A stretch of DNA of 42,955 nucleotides from Xanthomonas arboricola. Its GTDB lineage: Bacteria > Pseudomonadota > Gammaproteobacteria > Xanthomonadales > Xanthomonadaceae. The notes under the pieces are model-generated. The model saw only the letters and a list, made by a program, of their open reading frames with translations. It had not been told where the DNA came from and did not search any database. The DNA is taken from contig NZ_QREM01000007.1 of NCBI RefSeq assembly GCF_003353015.1, positions 542,605 through 585,559 of the forward strand, in the 5' to 3' direction. Below, in pieces: positions 18,305 to 27,139 of the stretch; the first letter of the stretch is position 1; every line of letters begins with the position of its first letter. The position numbers were made by a program, and so were the translations under genes.

Positions 18305-18912
18305 GCGTTTGCTTCCAGGCGGAACTGCAGGTGGCGTTTGACCCCGGCCCATTCCGTATCGATGATGGAGAACACCACGGTATCGCGCGGCGTGCCGTCG
18401 GGGTGACGGGCATGGTTACGCAGCACCCCGTCCTGCTTTGCACCGAGCCGCGCAATCGCCGCGCGCGAGGTGTGATTGAACCAGCTGGTCTCGAACACCA
18501 CGCTCAGGCAGCCCAGCGTTTCGAAGGCGTGTTGCAGCAGCATCCGCTTGGTGTCGGTATTGACGCCGCTGCGCTGCACGCGCGGCGCGTACCAGGTGTA
18601 GCCGATCGACAGCTTGGGTACTGTCGCATCCAGCCCGTAATAGCGTGTGCAGCCGACGATCTCGCCAGCCGCGTCACGCACCACGTAAGGCAGCGCCAGA
18701 CCGTCGGCCTGCGCCACCAACGCGGCGCCCACGTAGTCGTCCACCTGCGCTGGCGCCGGCACGCCGGTGTACCACAGCCGCGACAGCGCCCCGTCGCCTA
18801 ATGCGGCACGCAGACCATCGGCATGCGCAGCCTGCAACGGGTCCAGCGTGGCGTGTTGCCCGCGCAGCGTGGGCAGCTCGCGCCAGTGCGATGGCAATGC
18901 GACGGGCGCCAT
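18301..18912 (-). CDS. GNAT-family N-acetyltransferase
   Basis: A 203-residue protein of the RimJ/RimL-like GNAT group: [19 protein letters not shown] near the start, [21 protein letters not shown] in the middle and a core stretch [33 protein letters not shown] with the acetyl-CoA-binding turn. The substrate is unknown. It is encoded between the fused kinase/synthase (5-bp gap) and argC (ATGA overlap), so it is co-translated with arginine genes although the pathway already has its acetyltransferase. A regulatory or protein-modifying acetylation is as likely as a metabolic one. Confidence 0.8.
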   Translation of the reverse strand: MAPVALPSHWRELPTLRGQHATLDPLQAAHADGLRAALGDGALSRLWYTGVPAPAQVDDYVGAALVAQADGLALPYVVRDAAGEIVGCTRYYGLDATVPKLSIGYTWYAPRVQRSGVNTDTKRMLLQHAFETLGCLSVVFETSWFNHTSRAAIARLGAKQDGVLRNHARHPDGTPRDTVVFSIIDTEWAGVKRHLQFRLEANA

Positions 18913-18917
18913 CGGAC

Positions 18918-20261
18918 TCAGCCCAGCAGCGTCGGCTGGCGCGTCGCGCAATGCGCCACGCAGTGCTGGATCTGCTCGAAGCTCTCCAGCCCGTACCAGA
19001 ACACCTTCCACTTCTCCTGCTTGATGCAGCCGTCGGACTCGGCGTAGTAGAAGATGTTGACCTGGTTGTTGTGCCGCGAGCGCCAGAACAGTTGCGGGGT
19101 TTCCTCGCGCATCACGTTCCACACCGCGCGGCCCAGGCCTTCGCCCTGCGCATCGTCGAGCACGGCGAACTTGTCCAGGTAGATCAGCGCGCTTGCGCCC
19201 AGCATGCCTTCATCGGTGAGGATCACCGCGGCGCGATAGTTCTCGCTGACATAGGCACGCAACAACCTGGTGTTGCTGAAGTACTCGGGCACCAACGTGC
19301 GGCCGAAGCTGGATTCGATCAGCGTCTTGAGCCGCGGCAGGTCCAGTTCGTCCCACGAGGTCGCGCGCAACACGCGCTCGCCGCGCCGCACCAGCGTGCC
19401 CGAGCCCTTGTGGGTGAACAGCTCCTTGGCCAGGTCCGCCGGCCGGGTGATCGATACCGACGATTCCAGCGGCAGGCGATCGAGCAGGTCCTTGATCTGT
19501 TCGATCTTGACCCGCATGCCGCCATTGATCCACGGCTGCTCCATCAGGTGATCGTATTCGGTGGACAGGTTGATCGAATCGATCACCTTGCCATCGGCAT
19601 CCAGCAGACCGCCGGTGCCGGTGAGGAAGATGATCTTGTACGGCTGCAGCTCCTGCACCAGTTCGTTGGCGGCAAAATCCGCGTTGATGTTGAGGATCTG
19701 CCCGCTCGGCGTCTCGCCCAGGCTGGTGATCACCGGGATCGAGCCGGCCTGCAGGCTGGCTTCGATCGGTGCCAGGTTCACCGCCTTGACCTCGCCGACC
19801 AGGCCGTAGGTGTCGCGGTCCAGATACTGCGCCTCGAACACGCCGCCGGTGATCGAGGTCGCACGCGCACCATTTTGCTGCAACGCCTCGACCAGCTTGA
19901 GGTTGGAGGCCTGGAACACCTTGCGCACGATCGCCAGCGCTTCGGGCGAGGTTACCCGCAGGCCGTTGACGGTGCGCTTGTCGATACCCGCCGCCGACAG
20001 TTCGGCATCCAGCTGCGGGCCGGCGCCATGCAGCACGATCGGGGTCAGCCCCACTTCCTGCAGGAACGACAGCGAGGAGGTCAGCGCGTCCAGGTCGTCG
20101 CGCAGCACCGCGCCGCCCACCTTGACCACCGCAAAGCGTTTGGCATCCAGCTGCGAGAAACGCTTGAGATACTGGCTGATTTCCTTGGCGCTGGCCATGC
20201 TCGAAAGCAGGCGCACGATGGTCTGGCGGGTCTGTTTGTGGGGCTGTGCGGAGAGGGACAT
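18918..20261 (-). CDS. argB: Bifunctional N-acetylglutamate kinase/synthase
   Basis: A 447-residue fusion. Residues about 40-290 are an amino acid kinase domain ([57 protein letters not shown]), and about 300-447 a GNAT domain ([22 protein letters not shown] ... [22 protein letters not shown]). Established: in Xanthomonas and relatives such fusions make N-acetylglutamate and phosphorylate it, giving the first two steps of arginine synthesis, with arginine control; this architecture resembles vertebrate NAGS. The argA activity is therefore expected here and no separate argA is needed. The gene sits between argE' (74-bp gap) and the GNAT gene. Confidence 0.93.
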   Translation of the reverse strand: MSLSAQPHKQTRQTIVRLLSSMASAKEISQYLKRFSQLDAKRFAVVKVGGAVLRDDLDALTSSLSFLQEVGLTPIVLHGAGPQLDAELSAAGIDKRTVNGLRVTSPEALAIVRKVFQASNLKLVEALQQNGARATSITGGVFEAQYLDRDTYGLVGEVKAVNLAPIEASLQAGSIPVITSLGETPSGQILNINADFAANELVQELQPYKIIFLTGTGGLLDADGKVIDSINLSTEYDHLMEQPWINGGMRVKIEQIKDLLDRLPLESSVSITRPADLAKELFTHKGSGTLVRRGERVLRATSWDELDLPRLKTLIESSFGRTLVPEYFSNTRLLRAYVSENYRAAVILTDEGMLGASALIYLDKFAVLDDAQGEGLGRAVWNVMREETPQLFWRSRHNNQVNIFYYAESDGCIKQEKWKVFWYGLESFEQIQHCVAHCATRQPTLLG

Positions 20262-20335
20262 TGCGGTGATCGAAGGGAGGAATGGCCGCGCCAGGCGCGG
20301 AATGCGGTTTTAGTGCGAGCCGTAAGTGAAAGCGG

Positions 20336-21436
20336 TCAGTGTGCGCCGTTGATGATGCGATGGACCGACCCGGCGTAACGCTGCAACTGCGCAAGCGTCA
20401 CGAACTCGTCGGCGGTGTGCGCCTGGGCGATATCGCCCGGTCCGTACACCAGTGCGGTATAGCCACCGGCCGAGAACAGCGAGGCCTCGGTCCAGAAATC
20501 CACTGCATTGCCGATCGGCAGGTCCAGCGCATCGGCGACATCGCGTGCGGCCAGGCGGCGTTCTTCGGCGCGCGCGATGTCACCCGACGGCAGGCTCGGC
20601 CCGCGAAAGGTTTCTTCGAACTGCGCTGCGGCCGGCTCGGCGAACCCGGCAAACGTGGCCAGCAAGCCATCCACGTCCATCGACGGCAGCGGACGAAAGC
20701 CGAAACGCAGCTCGGCCGCCGGCGCGATCATGTTGGCCTTGATGCCGCCCTCGACCCGACCGATGTTGAAACGCAGGCCGGTCAGGCCGCCGAAGCGCGC
20801 ATGCGCCAGCGACTCGACATGCTCCAGCGCCTTGCCGCCCCAGCGCATCGCCTGGTGGAGCGCACTGGCGGAGGGATCCTGCCTGCCCGACGCATGCCCG
20901 GCACGCCCGGCAAAGCGCATCAGCACCGAGCTGATCCCGCGATGCGCCAGCACCGCCTCGCTCATGGTCGGCTCGGCCACCAGCACCGCCTCATACGGCA
21001 CGCCCCGCGCCAGGAAGGCGGCGATACAGCGCGGGTCGTTGGCTTCCTCGTCGGAGGAAAACAGGAAGGCCGCATCGCCCTGCCCGGCATTGGCCGCCGC
21101 CGCCAGCGCCGCGGCCGCACCCTTGATGTCGCAGACGCCCAGGCCGATCACGCGATCGTCGGTACGCCGCATCACGTGCGGATGGGCACTCCAGTGCGGC
21201 GAATCCGGCACCGTGTCCAGATGCACGTTGAACAGGTACCTGGGCGCACCGCGCACCGCATACAGGCTCACCGCACCGGCACCGTGGTCGATCACCTCGA
21301 CCTGGAACCCGGGCAGCTGCGCACACAGGTAATCGAAGATGCCGCCCTCGGCAGCGATCGCCCGCGGCGGATTGCGGGTGTCGAAGGACACCAGCTTTTC
21401 CAGGTGTATGAGGGTGGCGGCGAGGAGATCGGTCAT
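20336..21436 (-). CDS. argE: N-acetylcitrulline deacetylase (ArgE-type M20 peptidase)
   Basis: A 366-residue zinc-dependent M20/ArgE-family deacetylase. Metal and catalytic residues are visible: YLFNVHLDTVPDSPHW (His 72, Asp 74), LGVCDIKGAAAAL (Asp 103) and FLFSSDEEANDP (Glu 130/131). Established knowledge: in Xanthomonas the homologue acts on N-acetylcitrulline because carbamoylation precedes deacetylation, in agreement with the AOTCase encoded in this operon. Generic annotation as acetylornithine deacetylase would misplace the step. It is separated from argG by a repeat-rich 282-bp gap. Confidence 0.9.
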   Translation of the reverse strand: MTDLLAATLIHLEKLVSFDTRNPPRAIAAEGGIFDYLCAQLPGFQVEVIDHGAGAVSLYAVRGAPRYLFNVHLDTVPDSPHWSAHPHVMRRTDDRVIGLGVCDIKGAAAALAAAANAGQGDAAFLFSSDEEANDPRCIAAFLARGVPYEAVLVAEPTMSEAVLAHRGISSVLMRFAGRAGHASGRQDPSASALHQAMRWGGKALEHVESLAHARFGGLTGLRFNIGRVEGGIKANMIAPAAELRFGFRPLPSMDVDGLLATFAGFAEPAAAQFEETFRGPSLPSGDIARAEERRLAARDVADALDLPIGNAVDFWTEASLFSAGGYTALVYGPGDIAQAHTADEFVTLAQLQRYAGSVHRIINGAH

Positions 21437-21535
21437 ATCGGTTTGGTCAATGGTCCGAAGCGGCGGCTAACAGAAGTCACAAATGCACGGTGGTGCGAGG
21501 CTGCGCAAACAACGCCTACAGCGCATCCAAGCCAC

Positions 21536-21717
21536 CCTTCTCCCACTGGGAGAAGGTGCCCCGAAGGGGCGGATGAGGGTACGGGCGAAGCCTGGTAAAG
21601 CCAGAAATCCCAGCGGGCGGATGAGGGTATGCGCGAAGCTCTCGCGCTGTGCATTGCACGAGGCTTCGCTCGTACCCTCACCCCAACCCCTCTCCCGCAG
21701 GGAGAGGGGCTTAGATC
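21536..21717. repeat. Dispersed repeat cluster between argG and argE'
   Basis: The gap holds a 10-bp-arm hairpin (21536-21556, CCTTCTCCCA...TGGGAGAAGG), two direct copies of a GCGGATGAGGGTA unit (starting near 21569 and 21618), an inverted copy (GCTTCGCTCGTACCCTCACC near 21664) and a last hairpin CCCCTCTCCCGCAGGGAGAGGGG (near 21687-21710). A 29-nt stretch at 21564-21592 recurs exactly at 26890-26918. This is typical of a non-coding xanthomonad repeat family, inserted within an operon. Confidence 0.8.
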
Positions 21718-21718
21718 C

Positions 21719-22912
21719 TCAGCGATTCACCTGGGCGTACAGCGTCGAGCTCATCCCGAACAGCTTGATGAAGCCTTCCGCCTCCTCCACGCCCCAGTCG
21801 GCCGACTGCGCATAGGTCGCGCCCTTGGTGTTGAGCAGATGCGGCGAGCGCACCGCCACCGCATCGACGCGGCCACCGCGGGTTTCCAGCGTGACCTCGC
21901 CGTTGACCTTGGCCTGCGACGACTTCAGGAACGCCTCGATATCGGTCTTGAGCGGGTCGTGGTAGAAGCCTTCGTACACCAGCTCCACCCACTTGCGCGC
22001 CACATCCGGCTTGAAGCGGTTCTGCTGCTTGGTCAGCACCGCATCTTCCAGCGCGCGGTGCGCGGTCAGCAGCGAGATCAGGCCCGGCGCTTCGAACACG
22101 ATGCGGCCCTTCAACCCGATCACGGTGTCGCCGGTATAGACGCCACGGCCCACGCCGTAGGGCGCAAACAGCTTGTTGAGCTGGGCCAGGATCTGCTCGC
22201 CCGGCAGCGCCTTGCCGTTGAGTTCAACGGCCTCGCCTTCGACGAACGTCAGGGTGACCGTCAGCGGCTCGGCCGGCCACTCGCTGCGCGGCGCGCACCA
22301 GCCGCGCGCGCCCTCGCCCGGCGCTTCCCAACGGTCGATCTCACCGCCGGACATGGTCAGCCCGAGCAGGTTCTCGTTGATGGTGTAGGCCTGCTGCTTG
22401 GCACGCACGCCGAAACCGCGCTCTTCCAGGTACTTCTGCTCGTAGGCGCGGGTCTGGGTGTGCTCTTTCTGGATCTCGCGGATCGGCGCCACGATCTGGT
22501 AATCGCCCAGTGCCTTCACTGCCAGATCGAAGCGCACCTGGTCGTTGCCCATGCCGGTGCAGCCGTGGGCGATGCTGCGCGTGCCCAGTTCCCCGGCGCG
22601 CTTGAGCGCGGCATCGACGATCAGGTAACGGTCGGACACCAGTAACGGATACTGGCCCTGATAGCCCTCGCCGGCCCACACGAACGGCTTGACGAAGCCC
22701 TGCCAGATGGCCGGACCGCCATCGACGGTGACATGGCTGGCCGCGCCCAGCTCGGCGGCGCGCTTCTCGATGAAGTCGCGTTCCTCCGCATCCACGCCGC
22801 CGGTATCGGCAAACACGGTGTGCACCGCATAGCCCTGCGCCTGCAGATACGGAATGCAGAAGCTGGTGTCGAGGCCGCCGGAGAAGGCGAGAACGATATC
22901 TTTGCTGCTCAT
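21719..22912 (-). CDS. argG: Argininosuccinate synthase
   Basis: A 397-residue ATP-dependent enzyme joining citrulline and aspartate to argininosuccinate. The N-terminal PP-loop is clear: [20 protein letters not shown]. Further conserved parts include [16 protein letters not shown], the substrate-binding region near [20 protein letters not shown], and [20 protein letters not shown]. Length is normal. It lies between the OsmC-like gene (36-bp gap) and argE' and acts on the citrulline released by the acetylcitrulline deacetylase. Confidence 0.95.
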   Translation of the reverse strand: MSSKDIVLAFSGGLDTSFCIPYLQAQGYAVHTVFADTGGVDAEERDFIEKRAAELGAASHVTVDGGPAIWQGFVKPFVWAGEGYQGQYPLLVSDRYLIVDAALKRAGELGTRSIAHGCTGMGNDQVRFDLAVKALGDYQIVAPIREIQKEHTQTRAYEQKYLEERGFGVRAKQQAYTINENLLGLTMSGGEIDRWEAPGEGARGWCAPRSEWPAEPLTVTLTFVEGEAVELNGKALPGEQILAQLNKLFAPYGVGRGVYTGDTVIGLKGRIVFEAPGLISLLTAHRALEDAVLTKQQNRFKPDVARKWVELVYEGFYHDPLKTDIEAFLKSSQAKVNGEVTLETRGGRVDAVAVRSPHLLNTKGATYAQSADWGVEEAEGFIKLFGMSSTLYAQVNR

Positions 22913-22948
22913 GACGAAGATCCTGGGGGGGAAGGTAGAAAAGGGAAC

Positions 22949-23419
22949 CTACTCGACAACCACGACGCGCGGCTCGCAGCGCACCGGGAAGTTGACCGAA
23001 CGGGCGATGAAACAGGCCGCGTGCGCGGCATGGTGCAGCGCCTGCGCGGCCGCCGGATCACCGGCGGAAATCGTGACGACCGGATGCAGCACCACCTCGA
23101 CGAACTGGCCGCCGCCGGCGTCGGTCGACATCGTGCCGCCGGCCTCGTCGACGTAGCCACGCACCACCACGCCGGCCTCGGCGGCCAGGTGCAGGTACCA
23201 CAACATGTGACAGGCCGAGAGCGACGCCACCAGCAGGTCCTCGGGATTGTGCCGCGATGCGTCGCCGCGGAACGCGGGGTCGGCCGAACCGGCCAGCGTC
23301 GGCTTGCCGGCGATGGCGACCTCGTGCTCGCGCCCGTAGCTGCGGTAGTCGCGCGTGCCCTGGCCGCGGTCGCCGGTCCAGGTGACCTGCGCGGCGTAAT
23401 GGTGGAGCTGGCCGCTCAT
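22949..23419 (-). CDS. OsmC/Ohr-family protein
   Basis: A 156-residue protein of the OsmC superfamily, with the conserved core NPEDLLVASLSACHMLWYLHLAAEAGV (about residues 59-85) and a Cys near 71 that is the likely peroxidatic residue; the second family Cys is probably in AACFIARSVNFPV near 139. OsmC proteins detoxify organic hydroperoxides with a thiol mechanism. Its start overlaps the argF' stop as ATGA, so it is co-translated with the arginine operon. Why a peroxidase-like gene lies second in the operon is not known. Confidence 0.82.
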   Translation of the reverse strand: MSGQLHHYAAQVTWTGDRGQGTRDYRSYGREHEVAIAGKPTLAGSADPAFRGDASRHNPEDLLVASLSACHMLWYLHLAAEAGVVVRGYVDEAGGTMSTDAGGGQFVEVVLHPVVTISAGDPAAAQALHHAAHAACFIARSVNFPVRCEPRVVVVE

Positions 23420-24435
23420 GCCCGGCTCTGGCCCGCCAGCGCAGCCATGATCGCCTTCTGCACATGCAGGCGGTTCTCGGCCTCGTCGATGGCGATGCAG
23501 TTGGGCGAATCCATCACCGCGTCGGTGGCCTTGACGTTGCGACGCAGCGGCAGGCAGTGCGAGAACACGCCGTTGTTGGTCAGCGCCATCTTGCGTTCGT
23601 CGACGATGAAGTGCTGGTACTGGTCGCGGATCGGTTTTTCCGGCTCCCAGTTGCCGAAGAACGGCAGTGCGCCCCAGCTCTTGGCATACACCACGTCGGC
23701 GCCGGCGTAGGCGCTGTCGATGTCGTGGCTGACCTGCAGCGAGCCGCCGCTTTCGGCCACGTTCTGCGCCGCCCAGTCCATGTAGCGCTCGTCCAGGATG
23801 TAGTCCGGCGTCGGGCACAGCAGGGTCACGTCCATGCCTAAGCGGGTGGCGATGGTCAGCGCGGAATTGGCCACCGCGGTGTTCAACGGCTTGGGGTGAT
23901 AGGTCCAGGTCAGCACGTACTTCTTGCCGCGCAGGTCCTGGGTGCCGAAGTGTTCCTGCAAGGCCAGCGCATGCGCCAGCTCCTGGCACGGGTGGGTGAT
24001 CGTCTCCATGTTGATCACCGGTACCGGCGAATACTTGGCGAAGCTCCTGAGCACCTGGTCCTCGCGGTCCTTGGACCAGTCGACGAACTTCGGGAACGCG
24101 CGCACGCCGATCAGGTCGACATAGCGGCCCAGCACGCGCGCCACTTCGGCGATGTGTTCTTCGGTGTCGCCATCCATCACCGTGCCCAGGTTGAACTCGA
24201 TCGGCCAGGCATCCTTGCCCGGCTGCAGCACCACCGCATGCCCGCCCAGCTGGAAAGCGCCCAGCTCGAAGCTGGTCCGCGTGCGCATGGACGGGTTGAA
24301 GAACACCAGCGCGATCGACTTGCCCTTCAGCTCGCTTCCCAGCTTGTTGCGTTTGAACAACGCAGCCTGGGTCAACAGCGCGTCCAGTTCGGCGCGGCTC
24401 CAGTCCTGGGTGTTCAAGAAGTGCTTCAGTGACAT
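23416..24435 (-). CDS. argF': N-acetylornithine carbamoyltransferase
   Basis: A 339-residue transcarbamylase using N-acetylornithine, not ornithine, to make N-acetylcitrulline. The carbamoyl phosphate motif is SMRTRTS (49-55) instead of the STRTR of OTCases; HPCQE is at 148-152 and HCLPLRRNVK at 293-302. Lys 302 (carboxylated in the X. campestris enzyme) and Glu 92 (the residue that controls acetyl versus succinyl selectivity) fall at exactly the published positions. It is the first structural gene of the arginine cluster. AAGGA lies upstream of ATG 24435, and a leader ORF with terminator stands before it. Confidence 0.95.
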   Translation of the reverse strand: MSLKHFLNTQDWSRAELDALLTQAALFKRNKLGSELKGKSIALVFFNPSMRTRTSFELGAFQLGGHAVVLQPGKDAWPIEFNLGTVMDGDTEEHIAEVARVLGRYVDLIGVRAFPKFVDWSKDREDQVLRSFAKYSPVPVINMETITHPCQELAHALALQEHFGTQDLRGKKYVLTWTYHPKPLNTAVANSALTIATRLGMDVTLLCPTPDYILDERYMDWAAQNVAESGGSLQVSHDIDSAYAGADVVYAKSWGALPFFGNWEPEKPIRDQYQHFIVDERKMALTNNGVFSHCLPLRRNVKATDAVMDSPNCIAIDEAENRLHVQKAIMAALAGQSRA

Positions 24436-24542
24436 CGATCGATCCTTGTGCTGCGTGCTTCTGCTGCGTGGTCCGCCAGGAGCGACGGGGTGCGCGACAT
24501 GCGCGTTTCTTGCGGTTGAAACTTTTGTGACGTCAAAACGAA

Positions 24543-24568
24543 AAAACCCAGCCTGAGGGCTGGGTTTT
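24543..24568 (-). terminator. Intrinsic terminator in the argF' leader
   Basis: Read leftward, AAAACCCAGCC (24568-24558) and GGCTGGGTTTT (24553-24543) form an 11-bp stem around a 4-nt loop, followed by further T residues (24542-24541), a textbook Rho-independent terminator. It lies 28 bp after the stop of the leader ORF and 107 bp before the argF' ATG. Its position ahead of the operon suggests conditional termination rather than only the end of the upstream gene. Confidence 0.88.
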
Positions 24569-24604
24569 CAACAACGGAACAGCCAAACGCTCCGGTTACC
24601 CAGC
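24546..24604 (-). promoter_or_regulatory. Candidate arginine-operon attenuator
   Basis: Three blocks occur in transcript order: GCTGGGT (24604-24598), ACCCAGC (24565-24559) and GCTGGGT (24552-24546). The middle block can pair with either flank but not both. Pairing with the last gives the intrinsic terminator; pairing with the first is an antiterminator. The first block overlaps the Gly codon and stop of the leader peptide, so a ribosome at the stop would mask it, while one stalled at the Arg codons 19 or more nt upstream would leave it free. This is the geometry of trp-type attenuation. It is an inference from sequence and has not been tested. Confidence 0.55.
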
Positions 24605-24697
24605 GAAAATGTGGGATTCCGGTCGGCGGGCACGCGAGGTCATGCCGGAGGCCATCCGGGCGGCGCTGGTGTCGTGCTGAAAGGCGTTTGCGTGCAT
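24596..24697 (-). CDS. Candidate 33-aa arginine leader peptide
   Basis: A 33-codon ORF between the upstream gene and the terminator. It begins MHANAFQHD, contains Arg at positions 14, 22, 24 and 25 (TSRARRPESH, residues 20-29) using four different Arg codons (CGG, CGT, CGC, CGA), and ends at TAA 28 bp before the terminator. A GAGGA sequence lies 10 nt before the ATG. Clustered Arg codons just ahead of antiterminator and terminator stems argue for a regulatory leader peptide sensing charged tRNA-Arg. The frame also continues upstream, so the start is inferred. It is too short for homology-based support by eye. Confidence 0.5.
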   Translation of the reverse strand: MHANAFQHDTSAARMASGMTSRARRPESHIFAG

Positions 24698-24747
24698 AGG
24701 GCGCGAATCCTCGCATGCATGCGGGCATGGCGCAACCGCTGCGCAAC

Positions 24748-25266
24748 TCAGCGCGGCGGCGCGACGATGGCGTCGGGGATATAGGGGGTGACCGACACGC
24801 GGATGCGCAGCCGGTTGCCCGGGTCTTCCGGCAGCCGCGAGCGGTACTTGGTGCCCTTGTAGACGTAGTCCACGTCGAAGGCGATCGGCCGCCGGAACTC
24901 GCGCGGCACTTCCACCACCCGGCAGTTGCGCCGCGTGCTGGTCGGCGGCACCGCCATCGGCACCGAGGCCGGCTCGGGGCGCCGCGAGAACATCTCCTTG
25001 ACCGAATCCACCATGCGGTTGATGCGGCCCTCGTCCTCGACCGGCGCCACTGCCACCGATGCGACCTGCTCGGCCTCGCATTGTTCCTCCATGCGGGTGG
25101 CGCGCAAGGTCTGGTAGACCGGCTCGACGTTGAGCACCTGCGCGTAATCCAGCTTCACGTTCTCGATCACCACCACCCTGTTCTTGGGATCGGTTTCTGC
25201 CGCATGCGCTGACGGTGCCTGCCAGGCGAACACACACAGCAGCAGGAAGAACGGGGAAGGTCGCAT
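24748..25266 (-). CDS. Secreted protein of unknown function, related to glycine-zipper outer-membrane proteins
   Basis: A 172-residue protein with a signal peptide (MRPSPFFLLLCVFAWQAPSAHAAE). The N-terminal part VIENVKLDYAQVLNVEPVYQTLRATR and the C-terminal part YVYKGTKYRSRLPEDPGNRLRIRVSVTPYIPD resemble the ends of SlyB/glycine-zipper 2TM-type envelope proteins, but the glycine zipper that normally lies between them is absent and replaced by a charged, Pro-rich linker (about residues 65-110). Function unknown, probably in the periplasm. It is divergent from cysS and lies directly upstream of the arginine leader. Confidence 0.65.
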   Translation of the reverse strand: MRPSPFFLLLCVFAWQAPSAHAAETDPKNRVVVIENVKLDYAQVLNVEPVYQTLRATRMEEQCEAEQVASVAVAPVEDEGRINRMVDSVKEMFSRRPEPASVPMAVPPTSTRRNCRVVEVPREFRRPIAFDVDYVYKGTKYRSRLPEDPGNRLRIRVSVTPYIPDAIVAPPR

Positions 25267-25375
25267 CAGTACCAGGGGGGCGGAGCGAAGCAATACGTAA
25301 GTGTATGGAGCTTGCGATCCCTTGGGCTGAACGCAGCCCATCCGGTTACCGGCATCGGTGCGGGCATGCGACCGG

Positions 25376-25404
25376 TTCGCCACACCGCCGCGACCGGCTA
25401 GAAT
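25376..25404 (+). promoter_or_regulatory. Predicted sigma-70 promoter of cysS
   Basis: A -10 hexamer TAGAAT (25399-25404) lies 17 nt after a weak -35 TTCGCC (25376-25381). Transcription would start near 25411, giving a 5' leader of about 15 nt. A TGGGCTG-AACG-CAGCCCA hairpin (25323-25340) stands upstream, in the shared region with the divergent gene. Confidence 0.5.
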
Positions 25405-25425
25405 CGCCTGGTTATCCTTTTCCAG

Positions 25426-26856
25426 ATGCCGATGAGCCTGCGCCTGCACAACAACCTGACGCGGCGGATCGAGCCGTTCGCGCCGCTCGATCCGTCCAGC
25501 CCCACCCTGTATGTGTGCGGCCCCACGGTCTACAACTACGCGCATATCGGCAACGCCCGCGGCCCGGTCGTGTTCGATGTGCTGGCCGCACTGCTGCGGC
25601 GGCGCTTCGGGGCGCTGCGCTACGCGCGCAACATCACCGACGTGGACGACAAGATCAATGCCGCCGCGCAGGCGCAGGGCGTGCCGATCTCGACCATCAC
25701 CGACCGCTTCGCGGCGATCTATCGCCAGGACATGGCCGCGCTCGGCGTGCGGCCGCCGGACATCGAACCGGAAGCCACCGCGCACATCCCGCAGATCGTG
25801 GCGATGATCGAGCAGCTGATCACCAATGGGCATGCCTATGCCGCCGAGGGCCATGTGCTGTTCGCGGTGGCCAGCTTTGCGCACTACGGCAAGCTCTCGC
25901 GCCGCGATCCGGACGAGATGCTGGCCGGCGCGCGCGTGGACGTGGCGCCGTACAAGCGCGACCCGGGCGACTTCGTGCTGTGGAAGCCATCCAGCGACGA
26001 GCTGCCCGGCTGGGACTCGCCCTGGGGCCGCGGCCGCCCGGGCTGGCATATCGAATGCTCGGCGATGGCCGCCGCGCACCTGGGCCCGACCATCGACATC
26101 CATGCCGGCGGCGTGGACCTGCAGTTCCCGCATCACGAGAACGAGATTGCGCAAAGCGAATGCGCGCATGGCGGCGCCACCTTCGCCCGCTTCTGGCTGC
26201 ACAACGGCATGCTCAATTTCAGCGGCGCCAAGATGAGCAAGTCGCTGGGCAATATCGAGACCGTGCACGACCTGATCGCCCGGCACCCGCCCGAGGCGCT
26301 GCGTTACGCGCTGCTGAGCGCGCATTACCGGCAGCCGCTGGACTGGTCCGATGGCCTGATCGAGCAGGCCAAGAACACGCTGGACCGGTTGTATGGCACG
26401 TTGCGCGATCTGGCCGCGGCCGAACAGGCTGCAGGGGTCGCCTCCGCGCAGCCGGCCATGATTCCCGACGAGGTGGAAGCCGCGCTCGACGACGACCTCA
26501 ACACGCCGCATGCGCTGTCGGTCATCGCCAGCATCGCCTCCGAGGCCCGCGCGCTGCGCACCCAACTCGCACAGGGCAGCGATGCATCGACAGGCGTCGC
26601 CGCGCTGTCCGGGCTCAAGTGCCGGCTGCTCGGCGCAGGCCTGGCGCTGGGCTTGCTGCAGCAGGACCCGGCCGCCTGGTTCGCGCGCGGCACCGATGCC
26701 GGCGACGATGCGCGTATCACCACGCTGGTCGAAGAGCGCAATGCCGCAAAGAAAGCCAAGGATTTCGCCCGCGCCGACACCATCCGCAAGCAACTGGCCG
26801 ACGAAGGCATCGTGCTGGAAGACACCCCGCAGGGCGTACGCTGGAAGCGCGCATGA
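25426..26856 (+). CDS. cysS: Cysteinyl-tRNA synthetase
   Basis: A 476-residue class I synthetase charging tRNA-Cys. Zinc-binding Cys in [19 protein letters not shown] (HIGH-equivalent HIGN), [10 protein letters not shown] and [10 protein letters not shown] for zinc and substrate, and KMSKS (about 267-271) are all present. The C-terminal DALR/anticodon region ends [28 protein letters not shown], as expected. M1 (25426) or M3 (25432, [10 protein letters not shown]) could be the start. It is followed by dispersed repeats, then sufE. Confidence 0.96.
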   Translation: MPMSLRLHNNLTRRIEPFAPLDPSSPTLYVCGPTVYNYAHIGNARGPVVFDVLAALLRRRFGALRYARNITDVDDKINAAAQAQGVPISTITDRFAAIYRQDMAALGVRPPDIEPEATAHIPQIVAMIEQLITNGHAYAAEGHVLFAVASFAHYGKLSRRDPDEMLAGARVDVAPYKRDPGDFVLWKPSSDELPGWDSPWGRGRPGWHIECSAMAAAHLGPTIDIHAGGVDLQFPHHENEIAQSECAHGGATFARFWLHNGMLNFSGAKMSKSLGNIETVHDLIARHPPEALRYALLSAHYRQPLDWSDGLIEQAKNTLDRLYGTLRDLAAAEQAAGVASAQPAMIPDEVEAALDDDLNTPHALSVIASIASEARALRTQLAQGSDASTGVAALSGLKCRLLGAGLALGLLQQDPAAWFARGTDAGDDARITTLVEERNAAKKAKDFARADTIRKQLADEGIVLEDTPQGVRWKRA

Positions 26857-26859
26857 CCT

Positions 26860-26995
26860 CCCCTTCTCCCGTCGGGAGAAGGGGCCCCAAAGGGGCGGAT
26901 GAGGGTACGGGCGAAGCCACATGTACCGTTTTTTGAGCCAAGAGCGAAGCCACCCGCATTGAATTCCAGCGAGGCCTCGCCCGTACCCTCACCCC
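26860..26995. repeat. Dispersed repeat cluster after cysS
   Basis: A 12-bp-arm hairpin (CCCCTTCTCCCG ... CGGGAGAAGGGG, 26860-26884) lies 4 bp after the cysS stop. It is followed by the 29-nt block at 26890-26918 that is identical to 21564-21592, and by an inverted relative (CGCCCGTACCCTCACCCC, near 26978-26995). It may act as the 3' end of the cysS mRNA, although there is no U-run. The rest of the gap up to sufE (to 27139) is GC-rich with no credible gene. Confidence 0.78.
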
Positions 26996-27139
26996 GCGCC
27001 CCGGCCCGCGCTGGCGGCGCGGGCGCTCCAAGGCACGCGCGCCAGTGGCGCGCAGACCGCTCCTTCTCGCCGCGACGGGACAGGGGCACCATCGCGGTGT
27101 CGCCGGCAGCGCTATCACCGAACTGATTCTGGATTTTTG

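Noticed and set aside
25267-26922. N-terminal extension of the small secreted protein across the cysS locus
   Set aside because: The frame is antisense to cysS, whereas MRPSPFFLLLCVFA at 25266 starts a proper signal peptide.
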